NCBI GenBank assembly: GCA_937891475.1
Contig: CALATC010000101.1
Coordinates: 1 to 14,322, forward strand
Direction of reading: 5' to 3'
Source: an uncultured Granulicatella sp.
GTDB taxonomy: Bacteria > Bacillota > Bacilli > Lactobacillales > Aerococcaceae
Length of the DNA: 14,322 bases
This document shows, piece by piece, positions 7,292-14,272 of the stretch; the stretch's first letter is position 1, and every line of letters begins with the position of its first letter. A model generated the notes under the pieces. The model saw only the letters and a list, made by a program, of their open reading frames with translations. It did not search any database and was not told where the DNA came from. The translations under genes and the position numbers were made by a program.

Positions 7292-8689
7292 ATGACAAAA
7301 TATGATATTATTGCCGCTACTGGTTGCCCAACGGGAATTGCGCACACCTATATGGCTCAAGAAGCACTTGAACAAGCGGCCAAAAAAGTTGGAGTAAACA
7401 TTAAAGTTGAAACACATGGACAAATTGGGGTAGAAAATGAATTTACAGAAGAAGAAATCTCAAATGCAAAAGTAGTAATTATCGCAGCTGATAAAGATGT
7501 ACAAGCTCATAGATTTGTTAACAAAAAAATTATTGACGTTTCTGTAGGGCAAGGAATTAAAAATGCAGATGAACTAATTGCTCAAGCATTACGAGGAGAA
7601 GGTATTGTGAAATACCCATCTGACGAACCTACTAAAAAAGTTGAATCTACGCAAACAACTACTGGTGGTAGCTCGATTGGACGAGAAATTTATAAACATT
7701 TGATGAATGGAGTTTCTCACATGTTACCATTCGTTGTTGGCGGTGGAGTATTGATTGCTGTATCGTTTGCACTATTTGGAATTTATTCTTTTGACCCAAA
7801 CCACGCAACTTATAATCCTTTTTCTGCTCAATTAAAAGAAATTGGTGGACTAGCAATGGGATTAATGACACCAATTTTAGCTGCATACATTGCACAAAGT
7901 ATTGGTAATAGACCTGCACTTGTTAGTGGTTTTGTAGCAGGCCTTATGGCTAGTAATGGTGGTGCAGGATTCCTAGGCGGAATTATTGGTGGTTTCTTCG
8001 CAGGATATTTAGTTGTACTTTTAGAAAAATTATTTAAAAAATTACCAAAAACACTAGACGGATTAAAAGCTATTTTCCTTTATCCGTTATTAGGAGTATT
8101 AATCACTGGGCTATTTATGAGTATTATTGTTAGTCCTATGGCAGAAATCAACCAAAACTTAATGGTATTCTTAAAAGGATTCCAAGATTCTAACCCTGTT
8201 CTTCTTGGTTTAGTAATTGGCTGTATGTGTGCATTTGATATGGGTGGCCCTGTAAATAAAGCTGCATATGTAACAGGTACAGTACTATTAGCAGAAGGAA
8301 ACACTGCGTTTATGGCTGGTGTTAGCGCAGCTTGTATTGCACCTCCATTAATTACTACTGTAGCAGTTTTATTGTTCAAAGATCATTTTGATGCCAATGA
8401 ACGTAATGCAGGTTTAGTAAATTTCATTTTAGGGTCTACTCACATTACTGAAGGGGCTATTCCTTTCGTTGCAAAAGACCCTCTACGTGCAATGCCATCA
8501 ATGATGCTAGGTTCTTCAATTGCCGCTATTTTAACTTATTTATTTGGAGTACAAGTCCCTGCACCGCACGGTGGATTTTTAGTACTTCCTGTAGTTACAC
8601 ATCCTTTATTGTGGGTAATAGCAATTGCAATAGGAGCAATTGTAGGTGGAGTTGTCTTAGGAGCAACTAGAAAACCTTTATCTAAGTAA
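7292..8689 (+). CDS. PTS fructose-type EIIBC permease
   Basis: This is the membrane component of a fructose-family phosphotransferase system, which imports the sugar and phosphorylates it on C1. The 465-residue chain has an EIIB domain (about 1-100) with the phospho-cysteine Cys12 in GCPTGIAHT. A Thr/Ser/Lys-rich linker (about 108-128) leads to a membrane EIIC domain (about 135-460) with many hydrophobic segments. EIIC marks include DMGGPVNKAAY (316-326), GSTHITEGAIPF (381-392) with Glu387, and PAPHGG (423-428). No EIIA domain is fused to it, unlike many FruA proteins of 600 residues or more; a separate EIIA follows. The ribosome site is AAAGGGGG. The stop of the kinase gene is 27 bases upstream. 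Fructose is most likely, but another ketose or mannose-type sugar is possible. Confidence 0.92.
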   Translation: MTKYDIIAATGCPTGIAHTYMAQEALEQAAKKVGVNIKVETHGQIGVENEFTEEEISNAKVVIIAADKDVQAHRFVNKKIIDVSVGQGIKNADELIAQALRGEGIVKYPSDEPTKKVESTQTTTGGSSIGREIYKHLMNGVSHMLPFVVGGGVLIAVSFALFGIYSFDPNHATYNPFSAQLKEIGGLAMGLMTPILAAYIAQSIGNRPALVSGFVAGLMASNGGAGFLGGIIGGFFAGYLVVLLEKLFKKLPKTLDGLKAIFLYPLLGVLITGLFMSIIVSPMAEINQNLMVFLKGFQDSNPVLLGLVIGCMCAFDMGGPVNKAAYVTGTVLLAEGNTAFMAGVSAACIAPPLITTVAVLLFKDHFDANERNAGLVNFILGSTHITEGAIPFVAKDPLRAMPSMMLGSSIAAILTYLFGVQVPAPHGGFLVLPVVTHPLLWVIAIAIGAIVGGVVLGATRKPLSK

Positions 8690-8701
8690 TATACAATCCT
8701 A

Positions 8702-8732
8702 TATTTTTATATTATTCTATACTATAAAAATA
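8702..8732. repeat. Perfect A/T hairpin between the EIIBC and EIIA genes
   Basis: TATTTTTATA (8702-8711) is exactly complementary to TATAAAAATA (8723-8732) around an 11-base loop. It fills most of the 63-base gap within the operon, just before the AGGAGG of the EIIA gene. All pairs are A-U and no clear T run follows, so it is unlikely to be an efficient terminator. It could mark an mRNA processing or stability site, or partial polarity. Confidence 0.55.
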
Positions 8733-8752
8733 AAGTTAGGAGGAATTTTAAA

Positions 8753-9199
8753 TTGATACATCAAAATGCAATTTTTTTCAATAGAGAATTAAATTCTCAA
8801 GATGAGGTTTTTCATTTATTGTCAAAAAAATCAATCGAATTGGGTATTGCTACTAATGAAGAATCTGTTTACAAAGGATTTATTGAACGAGAACAGCAAG
8901 GTACTACTGGTATGATGGATGGTTTTGCAATCCCTCATACAAAATCAAAGGAAATATTAACACCTAGTATCATTATTGTTCGTTTAGAAAAAGGGTTAGA
9001 TTGGAATAGCATGGATGGAAACCCTACTTCTTTCATTATTAGTTTATTAATTCCAGATAACGAAGCTGGAACTACTCATTTAAAAATATTAGCATCGATT
9101 GCACGTATGCTAATGAAAGCTGATATTAAAGAATCTTTACTTTTAGCAACTTCTGAACAAGAGATTGAAACTATTTTAAATAATTATCTTAAACAATAA
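8753..9199 (+). CDS. PTS fructose/mannitol-type EIIA
   Basis: EIIA proteins pass the phosphate from HPr to the EIIB domain. This 148-residue chain is a single EIIA domain of the fructose/mannitol (PTS_EIIA_2) fold, with the phospho-histidine His62 in GFAIPHTKS. It therefore supplies the domain missing from the EIIBC upstream. Translation starts at a TTG codon, 9 bases after AGGAGG (8738-8743), and no ATG is better placed. The unusual start could lower its yield relative to the permease. It is the last gene of the operon, with a strong terminator about 50 bases beyond the stop. Confidence 0.92.
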   Translation: MIHQNAIFFNRELNSQDEVFHLLSKKSIELGIATNEESVYKGFIEREQQGTTGMMDGFAIPHTKSKEILTPSIIIVRLEKGLDWNSMDGNPTSFIISLLIPDNEAGTTHLKILASIARMLMKADIKESLLLATSEQEIETILNNYLKQ

Positions 9200-9247
9200 T
9201 TTAAGAAAATATATTTTAAATTAAACTACTTCATATAAATATATTTT

Positions 9248-9292
9248 AATGTGGAATAAGAAATTGAACTACTTTCTTATTCCACATTTTTT
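9248..9292 (+). terminator. Strong intrinsic terminator of the PTS operon
   Basis: The 16-base arm AATGTGGAATAAGAAA (9248-9263) pairs perfectly with 9273-9288 around a 9-base loop, followed by a T run to 9292. This ends the kinase-EIIBC-EIIA transcript and separates it from the aminotransferase promoter. Confidence 0.92.
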
Positions 9293-9362
9293 CATCATCA
9301 ATTTAATTCAAAGCTTTCTATTACTTTTCATTTACCCTTCTTCGACTTTTTTCACTTCCATA

Positions 9363-9391
9363 TTGCCAATATTTGATAAAAAAGGTACAAT
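9363..9391 (+). promoter_or_regulatory. Aminotransferase gene promoter
   Basis: TTGCCA (9363-9368) and TACAAT (9386-9391) are exactly 17 bases apart. Transcription should start near 9398, about 23 bases before the ATG at 9421. This rules out the in-frame upstream start at 9373, which would fall inside the promoter. Confidence 0.75.
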
Positions 9392-9420
9392 TTACCTATC
9401 TATTACTAGGGGGTAAATCA

Positions 9421-10578
9421 ATGTTAGAACATCCATTCAATCAAGTCGTTGAAAAAATTGCCGTTTCAGATATTCGTCAATTTGATGCAGAAGTTTCTCA
9501 AATTCCTGGAATCATCAAATTAACACTAGGTGAACCAAATTTCAACACACCAGAACATATTAAAGAAGCTGCTATTCAAGCAATTCGTGATAATCATTCC
9601 CACTATACTCCAAATGCTGGGATTCCTGAATTACGTCAAGCAACTGCAGCATACTACAATAAAAAATTCAATTTAAATTATACAGCAGAACAAGTCATCA
9701 CAACTATCGGAGCAACTGAAGCGATTAATGCTAGCTTCCAAGCTATTTTAAATCCTGGAGATACAGTTATTGTTCCTACTCCAGTTTTCCCATTATACAT
9801 GCCAATTACAATGGTGAACCAAGGGAACTTTATTACAGTCGATACTAGTGAAGATGGATTTGTTTTAACTCCAGAAAAATTACGTGCTACTATTGAAGCT
9901 CATCCAGAAAAAACTTTTAAAGCAGTTGTATTAGTATATCCAAGTAACCCAACAGGAGTAACGTACTCTAAAGAACAATTAGAAGCTTTAAGCATTGTTT
10001 TAAAAGAATATGGATTATGGGCACTATGTGATGAAGTTTACGCAGAATTAACATATAGCGGAACTCACACTTCATTAGCTTCATTCTTACCAGATCAAAC
10101 AATCGTGATTACAGGTTTATCTAAATCTCACGCAATGACTGGATGGAGAATTGGGTACATTCTTGGACCTGTTCCATTTATTAAAGAAGTTGTTAAAACT
10201 CACCAATATATGGTTACTTCTCCAAGTAGCTCAAGCCAATACGGTGCTTTAGCTGCAATGTTACACGGACAAGGTGACTGCGATATTATGAAAGTAGAAT
10301 ACCAACAACGTCGTGACTATCTTGCAAAAGAATTACGTCGCTTAGGATTTGAAGTAGCAAGTCCTGATGGAGCTTTCTATCTATTTGCTAAAATTCCTGC
10401 AAAATGCGGAACAGATTCATGGGCATTCGTTCGTGACCTTGCACAAAATGCTAAAGTAGCATTAATCCCTGGGGTTTCATTTGGACCTGGTGGAGAAGGC
10501 TACGTTCGTTTCAGCTACGCTGCTTCAATGGAAAACTTAACAGAAGTAGTCGCTCGTTTAGAAAAATATTTAGCGTAA
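9421..10578 (+). CDS. PLP-dependent class I/II aminotransferase
   Basis: This 385-residue fold-type I aminotransferase uses pyridoxal phosphate to move an amino group between an amino acid and a keto acid in the cytoplasm. Visible residues are Asn176 in SNPTG, Asp204 and Tyr207 in CDEVYAEL, the PLP-binding Lys235 in GLSKSHAMTGWRIGY, and Arg363 in YVRFSYA for the substrate carboxylate. The sequence looks like the lactic acid bacterial aminotransferases annotated as aromatic aminotransferase (AraT) or acetyl-diaminopimelate aminotransferase (PatA). I cannot choose between them, so no symbol is given. The start at 9421 sits 7 bases behind AGGGGG. The gene has its own promoter and terminator and appears monocistronic. 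Confidence 0.93.
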   Translation: MLEHPFNQVVEKIAVSDIRQFDAEVSQIPGIIKLTLGEPNFNTPEHIKEAAIQAIRDNHSHYTPNAGIPELRQATAAYYNKKFNLNYTAEQVITTIGATEAINASFQAILNPGDTVIVPTPVFPLYMPITMVNQGNFITVDTSEDGFVLTPEKLRATIEAHPEKTFKAVVLVYPSNPTGVTYSKEQLEALSIVLKEYGLWALCDEVYAELTYSGTHTSLASFLPDQTIVITGLSKSHAMTGWRIGYILGPVPFIKEVVKTHQYMVTSPSSSSQYGALAAMLHGQGDCDIMKVEYQQRRDYLAKELRRLGFEVASPDGAFYLFAKIPAKCGTDSWAFVRDLAQNAKVALIPGVSFGPGGEGYVRFSYAASMENLTEVVARLEKYLA

Positions 10579-10581
10579 TAC

Positions 10582-10610
10582 AAAAGGCTGGGATTCACCC
10601 CAGCCTTTTT
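10582..10610. terminator. Bidirectional terminator between convergent genes
   Basis: AAAAGGCTGGG (10582-10592) pairs with CCCAGCCTTTT (10599-10609) around a 6-base loop. There is a T run on the plus strand after the stem and a matching one on the minus strand. It serves both the aminotransferase gene and the convergent mtnN gene, whose stops lie on either side. Confidence 0.93.
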
Positions 10611-10631
10611 ACTTTATATATATTCATAATC

Positions 10632-11324
10632 TTACTGCAACTCTTCCACAAGAGTACAAACTGCCTCAAACGCATGTTTTGAAGCTAGTTCAAGAGTTGC
10701 CTCAAATGTATCTGGAGCTTCTCCTCCAACATGATCACTTACACCACGAATATTCAATACAGGAATGTCATAGAAATGAGCAACTTGCGCTAATGGCGTT
10801 GATTCCATATCACTTGCTACAATATCTGGCAAATGTTCACGAATATTTTGTACCGTTTCAATTGAGCTCATAAAAGAATCACTCGTTGCAATAAAACCAC
10901 TATGAATTCCAAATTCTGTAATACGCGCCTGTAAAATGCGAACAACTCTTTCCTTCAGTTCACTATCTACGGGATACGATTCCGGCATTTGTGGAACTTG
11001 TCCCCATGCATAATCGAAACCTGTCGCATCCACATCACTATATCCAAATTTCGTTGAAACAATGACATCGGCAAGCGCAAAATCTTTATTAAAACTCCCC
11101 GTAGTTCCCGTATTAATGATCAGTTCCGGTTGAACCTTATCACAAAGCCAAGCTGCTGTAGCAGCAGCATTCGCTTTTCCAATACCGGATTGAACAAGAT
11201 AGAGATTTTCATGAACTTCAAGAATTCGAATCGGACCTTTTGAAAACACTTCTTTTCTTGGTGTGTAATGTTCTTCAAATGGATGAAGCTCTTCTTTCAT
11301 CGCAGCAACAATCGCTATTTTCAT
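10632..11324 (-). CDS. mtnN: 5'-methylthioadenosine/S-adenosylhomocysteine nucleosidase
   Basis: MtnN (Pfs) removes adenine from S-adenosylhomocysteine, methylthioadenosine and 5'-deoxyadenosine, relieving product inhibition of methyltransferases and feeding LuxS. The 230-residue length is typical. The three functional residues known from the E. coli enzyme fall at the same numbers: Glu12 in MKEEL, Glu174 in SDMES and Asp197 in RGVSDH. The loop usually written as NTGSAGG reads NTGTTGS here, a mild departure. The gene starts 3 bases after the metQ stop with only a weak ribosome site, which suggests translational coupling. Together with luxS and metQ it forms a SAM-recycling unit. Confidence 0.97.
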   Translation of the reverse strand: MKIAIVAAMKEELHPFEEHYTPRKEVFSKGPIRILEVHENLYLVQSGIGKANAAATAAWLCDKVQPELIINTGTTGSFNKDFALADVIVSTKFGYSDVDATGFDYAWGQVPQMPESYPVDSELKERVVRILQARITEFGIHSGFIATSDSFMSSIETVQNIREHLPDIVASDMESTPLAQVAHFYDIPVLNIRGVSDHVGGEAPDTFEATLELASKHAFEAVCTLVEELQ

Positions 11325-11327
11325 CGA

Positions 11328-12203
11328 TTATTTACCCCACACTTCAGAAATAGGTTTCTTCACTTCTACTTTTGTTCCTTGGAATTTATCTGAAATGAAT
11401 TTTTGAACATCTGCATCATGATATAAATCTACTAATTTCTTATAATCATCATTAGATTCATTTCCACTCTTCACAACAATCACATTAATACTTGTAATAG
11501 TAGATTCATCTGCTTTTTCATAGAATAAAGCATCTTTCAATACATTTAATCCCCCTTCAAGGGCAATCGTATTTCCGATAGCAATTAAATCTGCATCATC
11601 TAGCACACGAACACTTGTAGTATCATCAATTAATAAAAATTCAAAGTTTTTGTTATTTTCTACGATATCACTTGGAGTACCTGTACCTTCTTTGAAATCT
11701 GCTGATAATTTAATTAATCCAGCAGTTTCTAATAAACGAAGCGCACGTGTTGTATTGTAAGGATTATCTGGAATTGCAATTTTAGCACCATTTGGCAGGT
11801 CATTTAATGATTTTACTTTTTTAGAATAAAGTCCCATAGGTTCGATATAAGTTGTTCCAATCGGTGTTAGTTTAGAACTATTGGATGCGTTAAATCCTTG
11901 TAAATATCCAATTGATTGAAAGGCATTCGCATCTACGGAACCTTCCGCAACTGCTTGGTTTAATGGCACACCACCATTTAATTCTTCGACTTCGATTTTT
12001 AATCCTGCTTTTTTCGCTTGATCTGATTCTGCAATATGTCTCCAAATTTCCGCATCAGAACCAACAGAAGCAACTTTTACTGTTTTTAAATCTGATTTTG
12101 AATTAGAAGTTGTTGAGTTTGATGTAGTTTGATTGCTGCAAGCAGCTAATGCTACAACTGCTGAAAGTGCCAATAAAGATTTTGTAATAGTTTTTAAGTT
12201 CAT
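11328..12203 (-). CDS. metQ: Methionine ABC transporter substrate-binding lipoprotein MetQ
   Basis: This is a NlpA/MetQ-family binding lipoprotein of 291 residues that captures methionine outside the membrane for the MetNP importer. It has a signal peptide with lipobox LAAC (residues 19-22, lipid-bearing Cys22), a short Ser/Thr/Asn linker, then the family fold starting KTVKVASVGSDAEIW. Characteristic stretches are GSVDANAFQSIGYL and IAIPDNPYNTTRALRLLETAGLI. The ribosome site is GGAGGG, 8 bases from the ATG. No metN (ATPase) or metP (permease) gene is present in the window, so it must use components encoded elsewhere. The 48 bases after luxS hold no terminator, so it is probably co-transcribed with luxS and mtnN. 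Exact ligand (L- or D-methionine, or a dipeptide) is unproven. Confidence 0.9.
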   Translation of the reverse strand: MNLKTITKSLLALSAVVALAACSNQTTSNSTTSNSKSDLKTVKVASVGSDAEIWRHIAESDQAKKAGLKIEVEELNGGVPLNQAVAEGSVDANAFQSIGYLQGFNASNSSKLTPIGTTYIEPMGLYSKKVKSLNDLPNGAKIAIPDNPYNTTRALRLLETAGLIKLSADFKEGTGTPSDIVENNKNFEFLLIDDTTSVRVLDDADLIAIGNTIALEGGLNVLKDALFYEKADESTITSINVIVVKSGNESNDDYKKLVDLYHDADVQKFISDKFQGTKVEVKKPISEVWGK

Positions 12204-12251
12204 AAGGAAATCCCTCCGTTTAGATATTTACTAATTATTGAATAAATGACA

Positions 12252-12725
12252 TTAAATCACTTTACGTTCAAATGGATCAATACTAATTCCTTGTTCTAAT
12301 ACTTGTTTAGCATATTCTTTTGCTCCGAATAAAGAGTGATCACGATAATTTCCACATTGAACAGCAGAAATACCTTGAATATCTTCAAATTGAATCTTTT
12401 CAACAATTTGTTCTAACGTTGATTTTAATGCACGAGCAATATCTTCTGCGGAACGTTCTTCCCATAAAATTAAGTGGAATCCCGTACGACAACCGAATGG
12501 TGAAATATCGATAATCCCATCGATACGATCACGGAGTAAATCTGCCAACAAGTGTTCAAATGTATGGATCACTCCGGTCGGCATTTCTTGTTTATTTGGT
12601 TGTAAAAAGCGAATATCAAAATTCGAAATGACATCTCCTTTTTTTCCGTATTCGTTTGAAATTAATCTCACGTAAGGTGCAATCACCTTATTGTGATCTA
12701 ATGTAAAGCTTTCTACTTCAGCCAT
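12252..12725 (-). CDS. luxS: S-ribosylhomocysteine lyase LuxS
   Basis: LuxS cleaves S-ribosylhomocysteine to homocysteine and 4,5-dihydroxy-2,3-pentanedione, the precursor of autoinducer 2. The 157-residue length is normal. Metal ligands His54 and His58 (HTFEH) and Cys124 (QCGNYRDHS) are present, as are catalytic Glu57 and Cys79 (FGCRTGFH). An AGGGGG site precedes the ATG. It leads the luxS-metQ-mtnN cluster, so the enzymes immediately before and after S-ribosylhomocysteine are made from one transcript. The protein should be active; whether AI-2 is used as a signal or is simply a by-product here cannot be told. Confidence 0.98.
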   Translation of the reverse strand: MAEVESFTLDHNKVIAPYVRLISNEYGKKGDVISNFDIRFLQPNKQEMPTGVIHTFEHLLADLLRDRIDGIIDISPFGCRTGFHLILWEERSAEDIARALKSTLEQIVEKIQFEDIQGISAVQCGNYRDHSLFGAKEYAKQVLEQGISIDPFERKVI

Positions 12726-12750
12726 ATTGAATTCCCCCTGTCATGATGAA

Positions 12751-12794
12751 AAAAGAATCATACTTTCAATAGAAAGCATTGCTTTCATTCTTTT
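12751..12794 (-). promoter_or_regulatory. Attenuator-like hairpins in the luxS leader
   Basis: On the minus strand an outer stem AAAAGAAT (12794-12787) pairs with ATTCTTTT (12758-12751), and two further T extend the run to 12749. Inside it, GCTTTC (12777-12772) can pair either with the upstream GAAAGC (12786-12781) or, as ATGCTTTC (12779-12772), with the downstream GAAAGTAT (12767-12760). The two inner hairpins exclude each other. The stems are A/U-rich, so strength is doubtful. The leader lies between the luxS promoter and its ribosome site. Confidence 0.4.
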
Positions 12795-12822
12795 CAAATC
12801 ATTTTAATTAAGTTATATCGAA

Positions 12823-12851
12823 ATGATACAAAAGAACTCTTGAAATATCAA
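12823..12851 (-). promoter_or_regulatory. luxS promoter
   Basis: On the minus strand TTGATA (12851-12846) and TATCAT (12828-12823) are 17 bases apart, each matching consensus at five of six positions. Transcription should start near 12816 and give a leader of about 90 bases before the luxS ATG. It would also drive metQ and mtnN. Confidence 0.72.
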
Positions 12852-13030
12852 CGAAAAAACGACTTTTCTCTTATACTAAATAAATATAGTTTGTTATTCA
12901 TTTTTGTTATACCTGCTGTAAATCTATATAAACAAGCTATATTAGTTACTTGTGAATGATACTGAACATAAAAAATGGTTTTCCTCTTACCTTACCGGCA
13001 CTTATTTATTCACCCTCCTTTAAGTAAACG
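12852..13030. other. Unexplained part of the rpiA-luxS intergenic region
   Basis: The rpiA-luxS gap is 343 bases. Its luxS-proximal part holds the promoter and leader, and its rpiA-proximal end holds the rpiA terminator. The remaining 180 bases contain no gene I can support. They do contain an inverted repeat (12883-12895 with 12931-12943, 12 of 13 bases complementary), a second possible -10 (TATAAC on the minus strand near 12907-12912), and a perfect AAAGGAGG on the minus strand (13021-13014) with no normal start codon after it. I recognise no S-box, SMK-box or T-box riboswitch here. Confidence 0.5.
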
Positions 13031-13058
13031 AAAAAAAGCCTGGGACAAATCCCAGGCT
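13031..13058 (-). terminator. rpiA terminator
   Basis: On the minus strand AGCCTGGGA (13058-13050) pairs with TCCCAGGCT (13045-13037) around a 4-base loop, followed by a T run to 13031. It lies 10 bases after the rpiA stop and isolates rpiA from the luxS cluster. The stem motif resembles the terminator at 10582. Confidence 0.93.
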
Positions 13059-13068
13059 ATTCTCTCTA

Positions 13069-13743
13069 TTATCCTAAAGTTTGCACTTTGACACCATCCG
13101 GTGTTCCAATTAAAACTGTTTCTGTCATATTTGTAAATAAGCCTTGTTCCACTACTCCTGTTAGAGCTTTTAATTCTGCTCCGAATGTCACAGGATCTTT
13201 AATCGGGAATACATCTAAGTCAATAATGTAATTTTGACTGTCTGTTAAATAACGTTCTCCGTTTTCTAACACTCGGAATTTTGGACGATATCCTTTTGCT
13301 TCGAATTTTTTGAATAATTGTTCTGAACCATACGGAATCACTTCTACTGGAAGTGGGAAGCGTCCTAAATAATCTACCATTTTAGATTCATCGACAATCC
13401 AAATAATTCGTTTTGATTGTTCTGCAACAATTTTTTCAAATAATAAGGCACCACCGCCTCCTTTAATTCCTGAAAAATCAGGAGCAATTTCATCTGCACC
13501 ATCAACTGTTACATCAATGAAATCTACTTCATCTACACTCTTCAATGGAATTCCTAGCTTCTCAGCTTGTTCTTTTGTACGTTTTGAAGTTGTTACACCA
13601 ATAATGTCTAAGCCTTCTTCTTTTACACGTCTACCAATTTCTTCTACAAAATAATAAGCTGTAGAACCTGTTCCTAGACCTACTGTCATACCTGATTCAA
13701 TATAAGTTGCGGCCTGTTTTCCGACCATCTCTTTCATGTTCAC
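13069..13743 (-). CDS. rpiA: Ribose-5-phosphate isomerase A
   Basis: RpiA interconverts ribose 5-phosphate and ribulose 5-phosphate in the non-oxidative pentose phosphate pathway, supplying ribose for nucleotides. Numbering from the chosen start, visible marks are the phosphate-binding GLGTGSTA near residues 22-29, TTSKRT near 52-57, DGADE (81-85), and KGGGG with Lys94 and the catalytic Glu103. I start the gene at the GTG at 13743 (224 residues, the usual family length), 7 bases after GGAGGG. The frame is open to a TTG at 13758, but that codon overlaps the ribosome site. The ATG at 13749 is too close to that site, and the ATG at 13737 is rather far. The gene has its own promoter and terminator, so it appears monocistronic. 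Confidence 0.97.
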   Translation of the reverse strand: MNMKEMVGKQAATYIESGMTVGLGTGSTAYYFVEEIGRRVKEEGLDIIGVTTSKRTKEQAEKLGIPLKSVDEVDFIDVTVDGADEIAPDFSGIKGGGGALLFEKIVAEQSKRIIWIVDESKMVDYLGRFPLPVEVIPYGSEQLFKKFEAKGYRPKFRVLENGERYLTDSQNYIIDLDVFPIKDPVTFGAELKALTGVVEQGLFTNMTETVLIGTPDGVKVQTLG

Positions 13744-13776
13744 ACGCATACCCTCCAATATGATTCAACTATTCTT

Positions 13777-13785
13777 ATTATAGCA
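13777..13785 (-). promoter_or_regulatory. rpiA extended -10 promoter
   Basis: The minus strand reads TGCTATAAT (13785-13777), a perfect extended -10 that can work without a good -35. TTGAAA lies 19 bases upstream of the hexamer. The element overlaps the stop codon of the preceding gene and gives a leader of about 27 bases to the rpiA start. Confidence 0.7.
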
Positions 13786-14272
13786 TAAATTCTTTTACTC
13801 GTTTCAAATCTTCTTGTAATTGTTCATAGATTTGTCGCATTTCTTCATCAGATAAACTTAATTCTACTTCAACCGTTTTTGTTTGTTTCTTTTCCTCTTC
13901 TTCTTGGTAAAGAAAGACTTCTTCTTCATCCAATTGTGCTAGGTCGATTCCAATGACTTGAGAAGCCGTTGTTAAAATATTTTCTGGAGCAATGACCCAT
14001 GTCATTACATACTCGTCTTCTAGTTGTTCTAATAACACTGCTAATCTAGATTGTTCAAATTCTGAAGAATACTCTTCTCCTTTTTCTATTAAGTTCTTCA
14101 TCGCTTCCAGACATTCTTCCAATTGTGCTACAGATAATAAGTCTGCCACTTCTTGATAAGCTTCTTCCTGTTGAGAAACTTGTAAGAAAATATCTGTTTG
14201 AATGTTGTGAGTTTGAGGTTGGATATCTAAAAATTTTAATTCAAATATAAAATCTCCTTCTGAAATTTTCAT
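13778..14272 (-). CDS. Acidic protein of unknown function
   Basis: I do not recognise this 164-residue protein. It has no signal peptide or membrane segment, so it should be cytoplasmic. The composition is strongly acidic. Glu-rich stretches occur around residues 34-90, a patch DEEEVFLYQEEEEKK lies near 115-129, and a predicted charged helix ends the chain (SDEEMRQIYEQLQEDLKRVKEFML region). The N-terminal half has a Leu/Glu heptad-like pattern (VADLLSVAQLEECLEAMKNL) that suggests helices or coiled coil, possibly for protein-protein contact. The ATG follows AGAGGTG. It ends 34 bases before the rpiA start, and the rpiA promoter overlaps its stop. The reading frame and ribosome site make it a credible gene, but nothing here sets a function. 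Its own promoter, if any, is at or beyond the right window edge. Confidence 0.8.
   Translation of the reverse strand: MKISEGDFIFELKFLDIQPQTHNIQTDIFLQVSQQEEAYQEVADLLSVAQLEECLEAMKNLIEKGEEYSSEFEQSRLAVLLEQLEDEYVMTWVIAPENILTTASQVIGIDLAQLDEEEVFLYQEEEEKKQTKTVEVELSLSDEEMRQIYEQLQEDLKRVKEFML

Noticed and set aside
8080..8379. Minus-strand open frames inside the EIIBC gene (8080-8379 and 7659-7919)
   Set aside because: They are antisense to a well-conserved PTS gene, with no ribosome site or recognisable product.
9373..9420. Aminotransferase start at 9373
   Set aside because: It lies within the promoter, upstream of the expected transcript start. The ATG at 9421 has a proper ribosome site.
12848..12901. 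17-codon minus-strand open frame upstream of luxS
   Set aside because: The ribosome site is weak, it overlaps the luxS -35, and nothing about the peptide suggests a leader function such as a run of Met or Cys codons.
12726..13030. S-box or SMK-box SAM riboswitch upstream of luxS/metQ
   Set aside because: I could not find the conserved cores of these classes on the minus strand. A covariance search would settle it.
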